This document shows positions 54,881 to 63,089 of a stretch of 64,000 nucleotides of DNA, piece after piece. Below the pieces are notes generated by a model, which was given only the letters and a program-made list of their open reading frames with translations, was not told the origin of the DNA and searched no databases. Origin of the DNA: Nonomuraea glycinis (GTDB taxonomy: Bacteria; Actinomycetota; Actinomycetes; Streptosporangiales; Streptosporangiaceae); the NCBI RefSeq assembly GCF_014646515.1, contig NZ_BMNK01000010.1, positions 1-64,000 on the forward strand, written 5' to 3'. Positions within the stretch are counted from its first letter, which is position 1. Every line of letters begins with the position of its first letter. The translations under genes and the position numbers were made by a program.

Positions 54881-56140
54881 GTGCGGCACACAGTACGGCG
54901 AGGCGTGGCCGCGCTGGCGGCGGCCGGAATGCTGGCGGGCTGCGCGGCCGAGCAGAGCGGCGGCGGCGGCGGGACCGGCGGCACCGGGACCGCGCCGGGG
55001 GTGACGGCCACCACGGTCAAGATCGGCGGCGTGCTCACCAAGACCAGCGCCAGCGGCTACTCCACCAAGGACGCCGAACTCGGCGCGAAGGCCAGGTTCG
55101 AGCGGGCCAACGCCGAAGGCGGCGTGCACGGGCGCACGATCGACTTCCTCGGCGCGGAGGACGACGGCCAGGACGCGGCCAAGGGCGACGCCGCCGCCAA
55201 GAAACTCGTGCAGAAGGACCAGGTGTTCGCCCTGGTGCCGGTGCACGCGCCGAACTTCGGCGGGGCCGCCTTCCTGGAGCGGGAGGGCGTGCCGTGGTTC
55301 GGCTGGGCGACCGGGCCGCAGTGGTGCGGCACGAAGACCGGCTTCGGCTACAACGGCTGCCTGGCCCCCAAGCCGGGCGCGGGCTCCCAGACGTGGTGGG
55401 GCAGGCAGCTGGCCGACCTGCTCGGCGGCTCCGAAGGCAAGAGCGTGTACGTACAGACCTCCGACTCCAGCGGCAGCAAGTACGGCGGGACCACGATCTC
55501 GCAGTCGTTCACCGCGGCCGGGTTCGAGCTCGCCGGGGTGAACTCCGCACTCCCCGGCGCCGCGCCCCCGCCCGACTGGCTCCCGTACGTGAACAAGATC
55601 ATGACCTCGGACGACGGCGGCCCGCCCGACGTCGTGGTGTCGGTGATCGCCGGCACCAAGTTCAACGTCGGGCTCTACTCGGCGCTGAAGCGGGCCGGCT
55701 ACAAGGGGGTGCTCACCGACGCCACCAGCTACGACGCCGCCGTCCTGAAGGACCCGGCGAGCGCGCAGGCGCTGGAGGGCGTGATCGCCGCGCCCATGTT
55801 CGAGCCGTTCGAGTCCGACGCCCCGGAGATCGCCCGGCTCAGGGCCGACGTCGAGAAGGTCGCGCCGGGCACCACCCTGACCCAGCACCTGGCCATCGGC
55901 TACTGGGCCGCCGACATCTTCCTCGACCTGCTGGCCAAGACCGGCAAGGAGCTGACCAGGGAGAAGTTCCTGGCCACCGCGAACGGCTCCTACGCCTACG
56001 ACAATCCGGGCTTCGGCCGGATCCGCTACCCGAAGGACCACAGCGAGCCGAACGGCTGTGGCGCCCTGGTCAAGCTGGAGGGCGGCGCCTTCCAGGTGGC
56101 CAGGGGCATGAAGTGCTTCGACAACGTGCCACTTAAATGA
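54881..56140 (+). CDS. ABC transporter substrate-binding lipoprotein (branched-chain amino acid type)
   Basis: A 419-residue type I periplasmic-binding protein with a lipobox (MLAGC, Cys21), a Gly/Thr-rich spacer and a LivJ/Peripla_BP_6 fold (VKIGGVLTKTSASGYSTKD, GVHGRTIDFLGAEDDGQDAAKG, SVYVQTSDSSGSKYGG). GTG 54881 follows CGGAGG. The stop overlaps the fused permease gene by 4 nt. Binding proteins of this group carry amino acids, amides, aromatic acids or other organic acids. The neighbouring alcohol dehydrogenase and LLM genes argue for a carbon source rather than Leu/Ile/Val, but this is inference. Confidence 0.9.
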   Translation: MRHTVRRGVAALAAAGMLAGCAAEQSGGGGGTGGTGTAPGVTATTVKIGGVLTKTSASGYSTKDAELGAKARFERANAEGGVHGRTIDFLGAEDDGQDAAKGDAAAKKLVQKDQVFALVPVHAPNFGGAAFLEREGVPWFGWATGPQWCGTKTGFGYNGCLAPKPGAGSQTWWGRQLADLLGGSEGKSVYVQTSDSSGSKYGGTTISQSFTAAGFELAGVNSALPGAAPPPDWLPYVNKIMTSDDGGPPDVVVSVIAGTKFNVGLYSALKRAGYKGVLTDATSYDAAVLKDPASAQALEGVIAAPMFEPFESDAPEIARLRADVEKVAPGTTLTQHLAIGYWAADIFLDLLAKTGKELTREKFLATANGSYAYDNPGFGRIRYPKDHSEPNGCGALVKLEGGAFQVARGMKCFDNVPLK

Positions 56141-58833
56141 TCGTCGATTACGTCCTCAGCGGGCTGGTCACCGGCGCGATCTTCGCGATCATGGGCTCCG
56201 GCCTGACCTTGTCGTACGCGGCCACCGGTGTGTTCAACTTCGCCCACGGGGCCATCGGCTTTCTGACGGCCCTGGTGTTCTACCAGCTGAACATGGCGCT
56301 GGGGCTGCCCGCCTGGCTGTCCGCGCTGATCGCCGTCGCCCTGTTCGCCCCTTCGCTCGGCTACCTGCTGCACCGGGCCATGTTCGCCGGGCTCGCCCAG
56401 GCGGGGGAGACCGCGCAGATCGTCGGCACCATCGGGCTCACGATCGCGCTGCCCGCGCTCGGCCTGCTCGTGGTGGACCTGCTCGGGCTGCCCAGCGCGG
56501 ACGCCACCGCGCTGCCGCGCGGCATCGGCCCGCACCCGGCGGTGGGCCTCGAACCGCTCGGCGTGCGCCTGGACACCGACCAGCTCATCACCTTCGCCTT
56601 CTCGGTGGTCACCGCCGCCGGGCTGTGGGCGTTCATGCGGCACACTCCGTACGGCCTGCGCATGCGGGCCTCGGTCGACCGGCGGCGCCTGGCCACGCTG
56701 CGCGGCGTCGACGTGGCCGCCACCTCGGCCCTGGCCTGGACGCTCGGCTCGGGCCTGGCCGGGCTCGCCGGGGTGCTGGCCGTCTCGGTGGTCGGACTCG
56801 ACGCCACCGCGTACACGGTGCTGCTGTTCGCCTCGGCGACGGCGGCGGTGTTCGGGCGGCTGCGGTCGATTCCATGGACGTTCGCCGCCGGGCTCGCGCT
56901 GGGCGTGGTGCAGAACCTGGTCGCCGGATACACCGACTTCCTCGAAGAGGTCACCGGGCTGCGGACGGCGGTGCCGGTCATCCTGCTGTTCGCCGGGCTG
57001 GTGCTGCTCAACCGGTCACGGGAGCGGGTCGCGGGCAGTGCCGCCGAGGATGCGCCGCCGCCCGACCACCTGGCCGGGGTGCCGCTGTGGCGGCGCAGGC
57101 TGCCGTGGGTGGTGGCGCTGGCCGCGCTGGTGGGGTTCACCTTCATCGGGCCTGATTACTACGTGGGCATCGCCGCCCAGGGGCTGGTGCTGGCGCTGAT
57201 CTTCTGCTCGTTCGTGGTGGTGACCGGGATCGGCGGCATGGTGAACCTGGCGCAGGCGTCCTTCGCCGCGATGGCGGCGCTGACCTGCGGGTGGGCGTTC
57301 GCCTCCGGGCTGCCGTTCCTGGTGGCGATCCTGCTGGGAGTGCTGGCGGCGGGCGCGGTCGGGCTGCTGGTGGCGCTGCCCGCGCTCCGGCTCGGCGGGC
57401 GGGTGCTCACCCTGGCCACGCTCGCGCTGGCGCTCCTGGCGGACCAGGTGCTGTTCCAGGTGGACGCGTTCAGCAACGGCACGATCGGGTGGTCGCTGCC
57501 GGCGCTGGGGTTCGGGTTCGCGGACACGTCCGACGCGCGGGTGCGGGTGGTATTGCTGCTCGTGCTGATCGGTGTTGTCGGACTTCTCGTGAAAAATCTC
57601 GAAAAATCAGCGTCTGGGCGGGCGATTCTGGCGGTTCGGTCGGCGCCGGCGGCCGCCGTCACCTCCGGGCTGTCCGCCCCGCGCACCAAGATCCTCCTCT
57701 TCGTGCTCGCCTCCGCGATCGCCGGGCTCGGCGGGGTGCTGTACGCGATCTCCAAGGGCTCGATCACGGCCACCGACCTGCCGGCCTCCGCCGGGTTCGT
57801 CTGGCTGGCCGTAGTCGTGCTGCAGGGCGTGCGGCGGATCGGCGGCGCCGTGCTCGGCGGGCTGATCGCCGTCGTCTTTCCCGAGCTGCTGGCCACCTGG
57901 GACGTGTCGGCGCACGTGGGGGCCATCCTGTTCGGGGCGGGCGGCATGATCCTCGCCAAGCACCCGGACGGTGTCCTGTCCCAACTCGCCGAATCCCGCC
58001 ACCGCCGCCGAACCCGCAGGGCGGAGCCGGCACCCCAGGAACGCTCGGTGAGCCCGGAACATCAGGAGCCTCTCGCGGATTCAGAGCATCCGGTAAGGCG
58101 CGATCCTCGGGTGGCTGTGGGCCGGCGTGGGGGCGGGACCGCCGACGAGCCTCGGGAACTGTTCCGGCTGGAGAACGTCGTGGCCGGGTACGCAGACTGC
58201 ACCGTACTGCGTGGTGTGGACCTGGTCGTCCGGCCGGGGGAGGCGGTCGCGTTGCTCGGCGCCAACGGCGCGGGCAAGTCCACCGCCTGTGCCGTCGCGG
58301 CCGGGGACCTGCCCGCGACCGCCGGGCGGGTGCTGCTCGACGGCGCCGACATCACCGCCTGGCCCGCGTACCGCCGAGCGCGGGCGGGCGTCCTGCTGGC
58401 TCCCGAGGGCCGTGGCGTGTTCCCCGGTCTCACCGTGGAGGAGAACCTGCGCACCTGGCTGCCCGACCCGGCTCAGGTGTACGAGCGGCTGCCACGGCTC
58501 GCCGAGCGCCGGGCCGTACCGGCAGGAGCGTTGTCGGGTGGCGAGCAGCAACTGCTCACCCTCGCCCCGGCGCTGGTCCGGCCGCCACGGGTGCTGATCG
58601 CCGACGAGCCGTCGCTCGGGCTCGCGCCGCTGGTCGTTCAGCAGGTCTTCGAGCTTTTCGCCGAGCTGCGCGAGCGCGGGGTGGCGCTGCTCCTGGTGGA
58701 GGAGAAGGCCACGGAGGCGCTGCGGATCGCCGACCGGGTGGCGTTCATGCGACTCGGCCGCGTCACCTGGACGGGCCCGCGCGCCGAGGTCGACGGCGAC
58801 CGCCTGACAGCCGCTTACCTGGGGGCGACGTGA
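56137..58833 (+). CDS. Fused LivH-LivM-LivF ABC transporter protein (two permeases and one ATPase)
   Basis: A single 898-residue frame holds three importer subunits. Residues 1-300 are a LivH-type permease (VTGAIFAIMGSGLTLSYAATGVFNFAHGA). About 318-620 are a LivM-type permease (GLVLALIFCSFVVVTGIGGMVNLAQASFAAM). A polar Arg/Glu/Pro-rich linker covers 625-675. About 678-898 are a LivF-type ATPase with Walker A GANGAGKS at 708-715, signature LSGGEQQ at 799-805 and ADEPSLGLAP. In most species these are three genes. No frameshift or internal stop is seen. The gene overlaps the binding-protein gene by 4 nt and the LivG gene by 1 nt, so the importer is one coupled operon. Confidence 0.9.
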   Translation: MIVDYVLSGLVTGAIFAIMGSGLTLSYAATGVFNFAHGAIGFLTALVFYQLNMALGLPAWLSALIAVALFAPSLGYLLHRAMFAGLAQAGETAQIVGTIGLTIALPALGLLVVDLLGLPSADATALPRGIGPHPAVGLEPLGVRLDTDQLITFAFSVVTAAGLWAFMRHTPYGLRMRASVDRRRLATLRGVDVAATSALAWTLGSGLAGLAGVLAVSVVGLDATAYTVLLFASATAAVFGRLRSIPWTFAAGLALGVVQNLVAGYTDFLEEVTGLRTAVPVILLFAGLVLLNRSRERVAGSAAEDAPPPDHLAGVPLWRRRLPWVVALAALVGFTFIGPDYYVGIAAQGLVLALIFCSFVVVTGIGGMVNLAQASFAAMAALTCGWAFASGLPFLVAILLGVLAAGAVGLLVALPALRLGGRVLTLATLALALLADQVLFQVDAFSNGTIGWSLPALGFGFADTSDARVRVVLLLVLIGVVGLLVKNLEKSASGRAILAVRSAPAAAVTSGLSAPRTKILLFVLASAIAGLGGVLYAISKGSITATDLPASAGFVWLAVVVLQGVRRIGGAVLGGLIAVVFPELLATWDVSAHVGAILFGAGGMILAKHPDGVLSQLAESRHRRRTRRAEPAPQERSVSPEHQEPLADSEHPVRRDPRVAVGRRGGGTADEPRELFRLENVVAGYADCTVLRGVDLVVRPGEAVALLGANGAGKSTACAVAAGDLPATAGRVLLDGADITAWPAYRRARAGVLLAPEGRGVFPGLTVEENLRTWLPDPAQVYERLPRLAERRAVPAGALSGGEQQLLTLAPALVRPPRVLIADEPSLGLAPLVVQQVFELFAELRERGVALLLVEEKATEALRIADRVAFMRLGRVTWTGPRAEVDGDRLTAAYLGAT

Positions 58834-59573
58834 TGCTGGCCGTACAAGGGGTGTCGGTGGCCTTCGGTGGGGTCAGGGCGCTGTCGGAGGTGACCTTCGA
58901 GGTGCCCGACGGGCAGGTGTGCGGGGTGATCGGGCCCAACGGGGCGGGGAAGACGACGCTGTTCGATGTGGTGACGGGGCTGCGCCGGCCGGATGCGGGG
59001 CGGGTGCGGGTCGGGGGCGAGGACATGACCGGGCTCTCGGCGGTGCGCAGGGCTCGCGGAGGGGTGCGGCGGACGTTCCAGCGGCCGCAGGTGTTCGGGC
59101 GGCTGACCGTGGCCGACAACGTGCTGGCGGCGCTGGACTGGCGCGGTGGCGGCGGCGGGCTGCTCGCCGACCTGGGGGGATGGCCCGCCCGGCGGCGGCT
59201 CGAACGTGAGCGCAGGACACGGGTGGCGCAGGTGCTGGAGCTGTGCGGGCTGACCGAGGTGCGTGACGCCTACGCGGCCGCGCTGCCGGTGGGCCGGCGC
59301 AGGCTCGTCGAGCTGGCCCGTGCCCTCGCCGACCGGCCGCGCCTGCTGCTGCTCGACGAGCCCACCTCCGGGCTGGACGCCGACCAGACCGCCCGGCTGG
59401 CCGAGGTGGTGGCCGCCCTGGACACGACCGTGCTGCTGGTCGAGCACGACATGGGTTTCGTCATGGGCGCCTGCGACCGGCTCGTGGTGCTCGACCTGGG
59501 CAGGGTGATCGCGTCGGGGCCACCGGAGCGGGTCCGCGACGACCCCGCCGTACGGGCCGCGTACCTGGGGTGA
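58833..59573 (+). CDS. LivG-type ABC transporter ATPase
   Basis: A 246-residue ATPase: MLAVQGVSVAFGGVRALSEVTFEV, Walker A GPNGAGKTT, RTFQRPQVFGRLTVADNV (Q-loop), and Walker B LLLLDEPTSGLD. The signature is unusual, LPVGRRRLVELARAL instead of the common LPYGQQRRLEIARAL, so ATP-interface residues differ. ATG 58833 overlaps the upstream stop (TGATG) and has GGGGG 7 nt before it; GTG 58830 is an alternative. It pairs with the LivF domain of the fused protein to make the ATPase heterodimer. Confidence 0.9.
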   Translation: MLAVQGVSVAFGGVRALSEVTFEVPDGQVCGVIGPNGAGKTTLFDVVTGLRRPDAGRVRVGGEDMTGLSAVRRARGGVRRTFQRPQVFGRLTVADNVLAALDWRGGGGGLLADLGGWPARRRLERERRTRVAQVLELCGLTEVRDAYAAALPVGRRRLVELARALADRPRLLLLDEPTSGLDADQTARLAEVVAALDTTVLLVEHDMGFVMGACDRLVVLDLGRVIASGPPERVRDDPAVRAAYLG

Positions 59574-59653
59574 GGTCCCCTGCGGCAATCGGCCGGAATC
59601 CCGCCGGTGCCCGGTGTCCGGTGCCGTGCTCGGCTGTCCGGATGGTGTTTTGA

Positions 59654-59671
59654 CCAAGCGTTTGTTAGGTT
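59654..59671 (+). promoter_or_regulatory. Leaderless promoter with TetR-type dyad before the LLM gene
   Basis: TAGGTT (59666-59671) lies 6 nt before the GTG at 59678, the spacing of a leaderless start. The dyad CCAAGCGTTTGTTAGG (59654-59669) overlaps this -10 box and matches the sites at 36162-36177, 54787-54802 and 54846-54861. Confidence 0.55.
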
Positions 59672-59677
59672 AGCAGG

Positions 59678-60514
59678 GTGAGATTCGGGGTGCCCCTGGG
59701 GCTCGTCCATCCGGCCGCGTGGAAGGACGTCGCGGTGGCCGCCGACGAGCTCGGGTACGAGTCCGTCTGGCTGCCAGAGCATCTCGTCTTCGCCACCGAC
59801 CTCTCGCTGGCCGCCTATCCCAGCTCTTCGCGACCCGCCATCAAGCCGTCCACGCCGCTGTACGACGCGCCCGCGTACCTGTGCTTCCTGGCCGGGGTCA
59901 CCAGCCGCGTCCGGCTGGGCACGGCGGTGCAGTTGCTGGCGCTGCGGCACCCGTTCGTGTCGGCCCGCGCCTTCGCCACTCTCGACGCGGTCTCCTCCGG
60001 GCGGGCGATCTGCGGCGTGGGGGCCGGGTGGTATCGCGGCGAATGGGACGCGGCAGGGGTGCCCTTCGCATCGCGGGGGGCACGGCTCGACGAGGCCATC
60101 GAGGTGGTCAGGCGGCTGTGGAGCGAGCCGCTGGTCGCGCATTCGGGGGCCTTCTACGCTTTTCCTGAGGTGGCGTTCGAGCCCAAGCCCGTGCAGTCCC
60201 GGCTGCCCATCCTGGCCGGTGGCGAGTCGGGCGCCGCGCTGCGCAGGGCGGCGCGGTTGTGTGACGGGTGGATCAGCATGCCGCACACGCTGGAGACGAT
60301 CACCCCCCAGGTGCGGCGGCTGGAAGCCCTCGGCGGGGCCGCGTCCATCACGGCCCACGCCTACGAGTTGTCCGCACCGGACGAGGTGGCGTCGTGGGCG
60401 GCCCTGGGGGTGGACCGGCTGATCGTCCGCCCCTGGACCCGCACCCGAGACGCGGTGACCGCCCTGACCACCTTCGCCGCCGACCACAACCTCTCGCCCG
60501 ACCCCTCAGCCTGA
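59678..60514 (+). CDS. F420-dependent LLM-class oxidoreductase
   Basis: A 278-residue LLM protein: MRFGVPLGLVHPAAWKDVAVAADELGYESVWLPEHLVFAT, RVRLGTAVQLLALRHPFVSARAFATLDAVSSGRAICGVGAGWYRGEWDAAGVPF, PILAGGESGAALRRAARLCDGW. GTG 59678 starts the barrel and appears leaderless. It follows the LivG gene by 104 nt with its own promoter and regulatory dyad, so it is likely to be coregulated with the importer, the alcohol dehydrogenase and the LLM genes at 34-37 kb. Substrate unknown. Confidence 0.87.
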   Translation: MRFGVPLGLVHPAAWKDVAVAADELGYESVWLPEHLVFATDLSLAAYPSSSRPAIKPSTPLYDAPAYLCFLAGVTSRVRLGTAVQLLALRHPFVSARAFATLDAVSSGRAICGVGAGWYRGEWDAAGVPFASRGARLDEAIEVVRRLWSEPLVAHSGAFYAFPEVAFEPKPVQSRLPILAGGESGAALRRAARLCDGWISMPHTLETITPQVRRLEALGGAASITAHAYELSAPDEVASWAALGVDRLIVRPWTRTRDAVTALTTFAADHNLSPDPSA

Positions 60515-60603
60515 CCACCACGGCGCTGTGCGGGCCCTCGGGTGAGGATCCCGAATGGGTGCCGACGTGGCTGTGCCGGCCACGGTCTGGCCGCTGGGGG
60601 CGG

Positions 60604-62712
60604 TCAGGCGCGGTGGCGGCCTCGGCGGGAGCCTGGGCGGCGGGTGCCGTGGGTGGAGGTCTGGGGGTGCGAGGGCTGGGGGGAGGCAGGGCCGGGGGTC
60701 GCGTCGTCGAACGGCGGGGACCAGTTCTCCGACAGCGATGCGCCCGCCATGGCCATGCTCGGGTCGGGGGAGTGGGTGGGCCTGGCGGCGGTGGGGGAGG
60801 TCGAGCGGTGGCGGCGGCCGCGCGGGGAGGCGATCACGGCGAAGCCGGTCAACTCCTCCGCGGGGTGCTCGCGACCGCGCCGCCGACCGCAGTAGGCGCC
60901 GGAGGGATGCTCGCGGCGGGGGGTGGATCCGGTCGCGCCGCCGCGTGCGGACGCCGCGAAGGGAGTGAACGCGTCGAACTCGCTCGCCGCTCCCGGCGTA
61001 CGGGAGAACGCCTCGAACCCGCTCGACGCGTGCCGGGTGCGCGGCGACGACTCGCCGCCGCTCGTGGCGTGCCGGTTGTGAGAGAACGACTCACCGCCGG
61101 GCGACGTGTGCCGGTTGTGAGGGACCGACTCGCCGCCGTGCGTCGTGTGCCGGGGGCGGGAGAACGGCTCGAAGTCACCGGCGCCGCGTCCGGTGCGGGA
61201 GAACGGCTCAAAACCGCCGATGTTGTGCCCGGCGCGGGGGAACGACTCGGGGTTCCCGGTGCCGCGTCCGGCGTGGGGGAACGACTCGAAGTCGCCGGTG
61301 CCGCGTCCGGTGTGGGGGAACGGCTCGAAACCGCTGGTGGTGTGGCCGGTGTGGGACTCGGGGCGGGCGGGTGTCTGGGGGGTGAGGGGGAAGGGCTCGA
61401 AGTGGCGGGTGCGGGGGGCGGCTCCGGTGGACGCCTGGGGGAGGTGGGTGAAGCGACCGATGGGGCCGGTGGATTCCAGCCTGCGGGGGAACGACGCGAG
61501 GTCCATGCCCTCCGACGTGGCAGGGGATCCGGTCATCGGCCGTGCGCGGGTGAACGCGTTGAACGCGCTCGTCGCCTCGGGAATGACGATCGTCTCGAAC
61601 GTGGGGACGACGGTGTCCTTGAGCGACCTGAGTGCGCCGACGGGTTCGGCGGCGTCCAGGAGGGGCCGGTGCGGGCCGGTGAGCTCGACTGGGTTCCGGC
61701 GCGGCGGACGCTCGGTGGCGGCGCGCCTGGGCGTGGCCCCCTTGCGGCGGCGGCGATGGGCGGGAGCGGGCGCGGGGGTCGCGAGGGCCGGGCGCAGCCG
61801 CAGGCGCCTGGTCTTGGTGATCGCCAGCATCGCCAAGGTGGCGACCAGGGCGGAGGTGAGGATCGCGGGAGATCCGAGCGCGGCGGAGGGCGGCGTGGGG
61901 GCGGCGACGTCCGTGATCACGGGGATGGGGCCGGTGGTCACCGCGCTGGTGTCGGCGGCGGAGTGCTTGGCGTGCTTGCCGCTCTTGGGCACCGCCGGGG
62001 CGGAGATCGTGCCGGATGCCGGGGCGGAGATCTCGATCTTGGGCGAGGGCTCGGGCGCGGGCGCTTCGGCCTGGGCCTGCTCGGTCTTCTTCTTGGCGGT
62101 GCCCTTCGGCGCCGAGAGCAGCACCTTCGCGTCCTGCTCCGTCTCCAGGAACGGGATCTCCGGGCGGAGCTCGTCGGGCAGCTGGAGCGTGCCGGGCTTG
62201 GTGCTGCCGGGGTGGTCGGCCGAGTAATAGCCGTCGCGCATCGACTCCTTGGCGTCCAGCCGTTCCTTGATCTTCCACGGATAGCCGTAGCCGACGACCT
62301 TGCTGGTGTCGCGTTCCTTGCGCTTGGCGACGCCCCCGTCGATGTTTCCTTCGATGGTGAAGATCCGGCCGCCTTCGACCCGGGTCACGATGCCCACGTG
62401 GTCGATCCGGCTGATGCTGTCGGAGCCGCTCCAGTCGTAGAAGACGAAGGCGCCGGGCACGGGCTTGGTGCCCCAGGCGTCCTGCTTCTTGAACCACTTG
62501 GCGTGCGCGACGGTCCAGGCGAACTGGCCCATCCACTCCTCGTAGCCGAGCTTGTGCGCGGCCCAGGAGAGGAACATGTCGCACCAAGGAGCGTGCGTGT
62601 AGTCGGCGTCGAACTCCACGTTCTTGCCGTACCAGCTGCCGAACTTGGTGTACGCGCTGGCCTTCTCCGCGTAACCGAGCTCGCTCTCCAGCAGGTCGAT
62701 GAACTTCTTCAT
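60604..62712 (-). CDS. CHAP-domain membrane protein with C-terminal 13-residue repeats
   Basis: A 702-residue protein. The N-terminal CHAP amidase/peptidase domain (1-140) has nucleophile C44 (HAPWCDMFLSWAAHKLGY) and H105 (RIDHVGIVTRVEGG). A Pro/Glu/Lys-rich middle follows, then one hydrophobic helix at about 279-300 (AILTSALVATLAMLAITK) and a long basic and repetitive tail. Residues about 431-580 repeat a 13-residue unit of the type GRGTGDFESFPHA about ten times. No signal peptide precedes the CHAP domain, so its route across the membrane is unclear. CHAP enzymes cut peptidoglycan cross-links. ATG 62712 is chosen from homology; the ribosome site is weak. Confidence 0.75.
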   Translation of the reverse strand: MKKFIDLLESELGYAEKASAYTKFGSWYGKNVEFDADYTHAPWCDMFLSWAAHKLGYEEWMGQFAWTVAHAKWFKKQDAWGTKPVPGAFVFYDWSGSDSISRIDHVGIVTRVEGGRIFTIEGNIDGGVAKRKERDTSKVVGYGYPWKIKERLDAKESMRDGYYSADHPGSTKPGTLQLPDELRPEIPFLETEQDAKVLLSAPKGTAKKKTEQAQAEAPAPEPSPKIEISAPASGTISAPAVPKSGKHAKHSAADTSAVTTGPIPVITDVAAPTPPSAALGSPAILTSALVATLAMLAITKTRRLRLRPALATPAPAPAHRRRRKGATPRRAATERPPRRNPVELTGPHRPLLDAAEPVGALRSLKDTVVPTFETIVIPEATSAFNAFTRARPMTGSPATSEGMDLASFPRRLESTGPIGRFTHLPQASTGAAPRTRHFEPFPLTPQTPARPESHTGHTTSGFEPFPHTGRGTGDFESFPHAGRGTGNPESFPRAGHNIGGFEPFSRTGRGAGDFEPFSRPRHTTHGGESVPHNRHTSPGGESFSHNRHATSGGESSPRTRHASSGFEAFSRTPGAASEFDAFTPFAASARGGATGSTPRREHPSGAYCGRRRGREHPAEELTGFAVIASPRGRRHRSTSPTAARPTHSPDPSMAMAGASLSENWSPPFDDATPGPASPQPSHPQTSTHGTRRPGSRRGRHRA
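60960..61420 (-). repeat. 39-bp coding repeat in the CHAP protein gene
   Basis: About ten to eleven imperfect 39-bp units encode 13-residue repeats with a conserved G-F-E-(P/S)-F core followed by R-T/H-x-G-R/H. The unit is a multiple of three, so the frame is kept. The repeats give a mirror open frame on the other strand, which is not coding. Confidence 0.7.
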
Positions 62713-63062
62713 CTCAGGGGTCAAAGTGTGAGGGCAACCCTTCGCACGAGTCCGGTTTCGTCCAAGCAGCCTGGGGTACCGGGGTGACCCGGGACACTTG
62801 TGACAAAACCGGAGACCTGTTGTCATCCGTGATGCGAGAGGCTACCGGCCCGTAAAGGCAGGTCAAGCATGCGCCAAGGGAAGCCCATGCCCGTCCCATG
62901 TCGGAAGCCGCAGGTCAGAAGTATTACGGAAATATCACGACAAAGGTGATTCAACGCAAAAAAGATCTACCAAATTTGGTGAACTACCTCGCTCCGCTGT
63001 CGGCTCTTCGCCGTACGTAACGGACGGGGCCGTATGTAGAACCTTGTTCTAAGATGCTGGGC
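62713..63062. other. Intergenic region before the second tnpB element
   Basis: About 350 bases without a recognised gene. The first half holds the CHAP gene leader and promoter (minus strand). I looked for a c-di-AMP riboswitch, common before wall hydrolase genes in actinomycetes, and did not recognise one. The last 60 bases carry a TetR-type palindrome and the start of a small frame. Confidence 0.4.
63037..63051. promoter_or_regulatory. TetR-type operator palindrome
   Basis: TAGAAC (63037-63042) is perfectly inverted as GTTCTA (63046-63051) around CTT. Fifteen-bp palindromes of this form are common TetR-family operators. It lies 12 nt before the ATG at 63063, whose frame is cut by the tnpB element. 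Confidence 0.55.
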
Positions 63063-63089
63063 ATGACGATCGAGGCCACCATCAGTGAT
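63063..63089 (+). pseudogene. 5' start of a gene apparently interrupted by the tnpB element
   Basis: ATG 63063 opens the frame M-T-I-E-A-T-I-S-D (an ATG at 63054 is also in frame) directly downstream of a TetR-type palindrome. At about 63088-63090 the sequence changes into the left end shared with the element at 38735, and the frame soon stops. The rest of the gene, if it exists, lies beyond the window. Confidence 0.35.

Noticed and set aside
60268-62787. An 839-codon open frame on the plus strand opposite the CHAP gene
   Set aside because: It is the mirror frame of the CHAP gene in very GC-rich DNA; its product is Gly/Arg/Val-rich with no domain, whereas the minus strand shows clear CHAP motifs.
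62713-62900. A c-di-AMP (ydaO-type) riboswitch before the CHAP gene
   Set aside because: The conserved riboswitch blocks could not be recognised on the minus strand, so there is no positive support.
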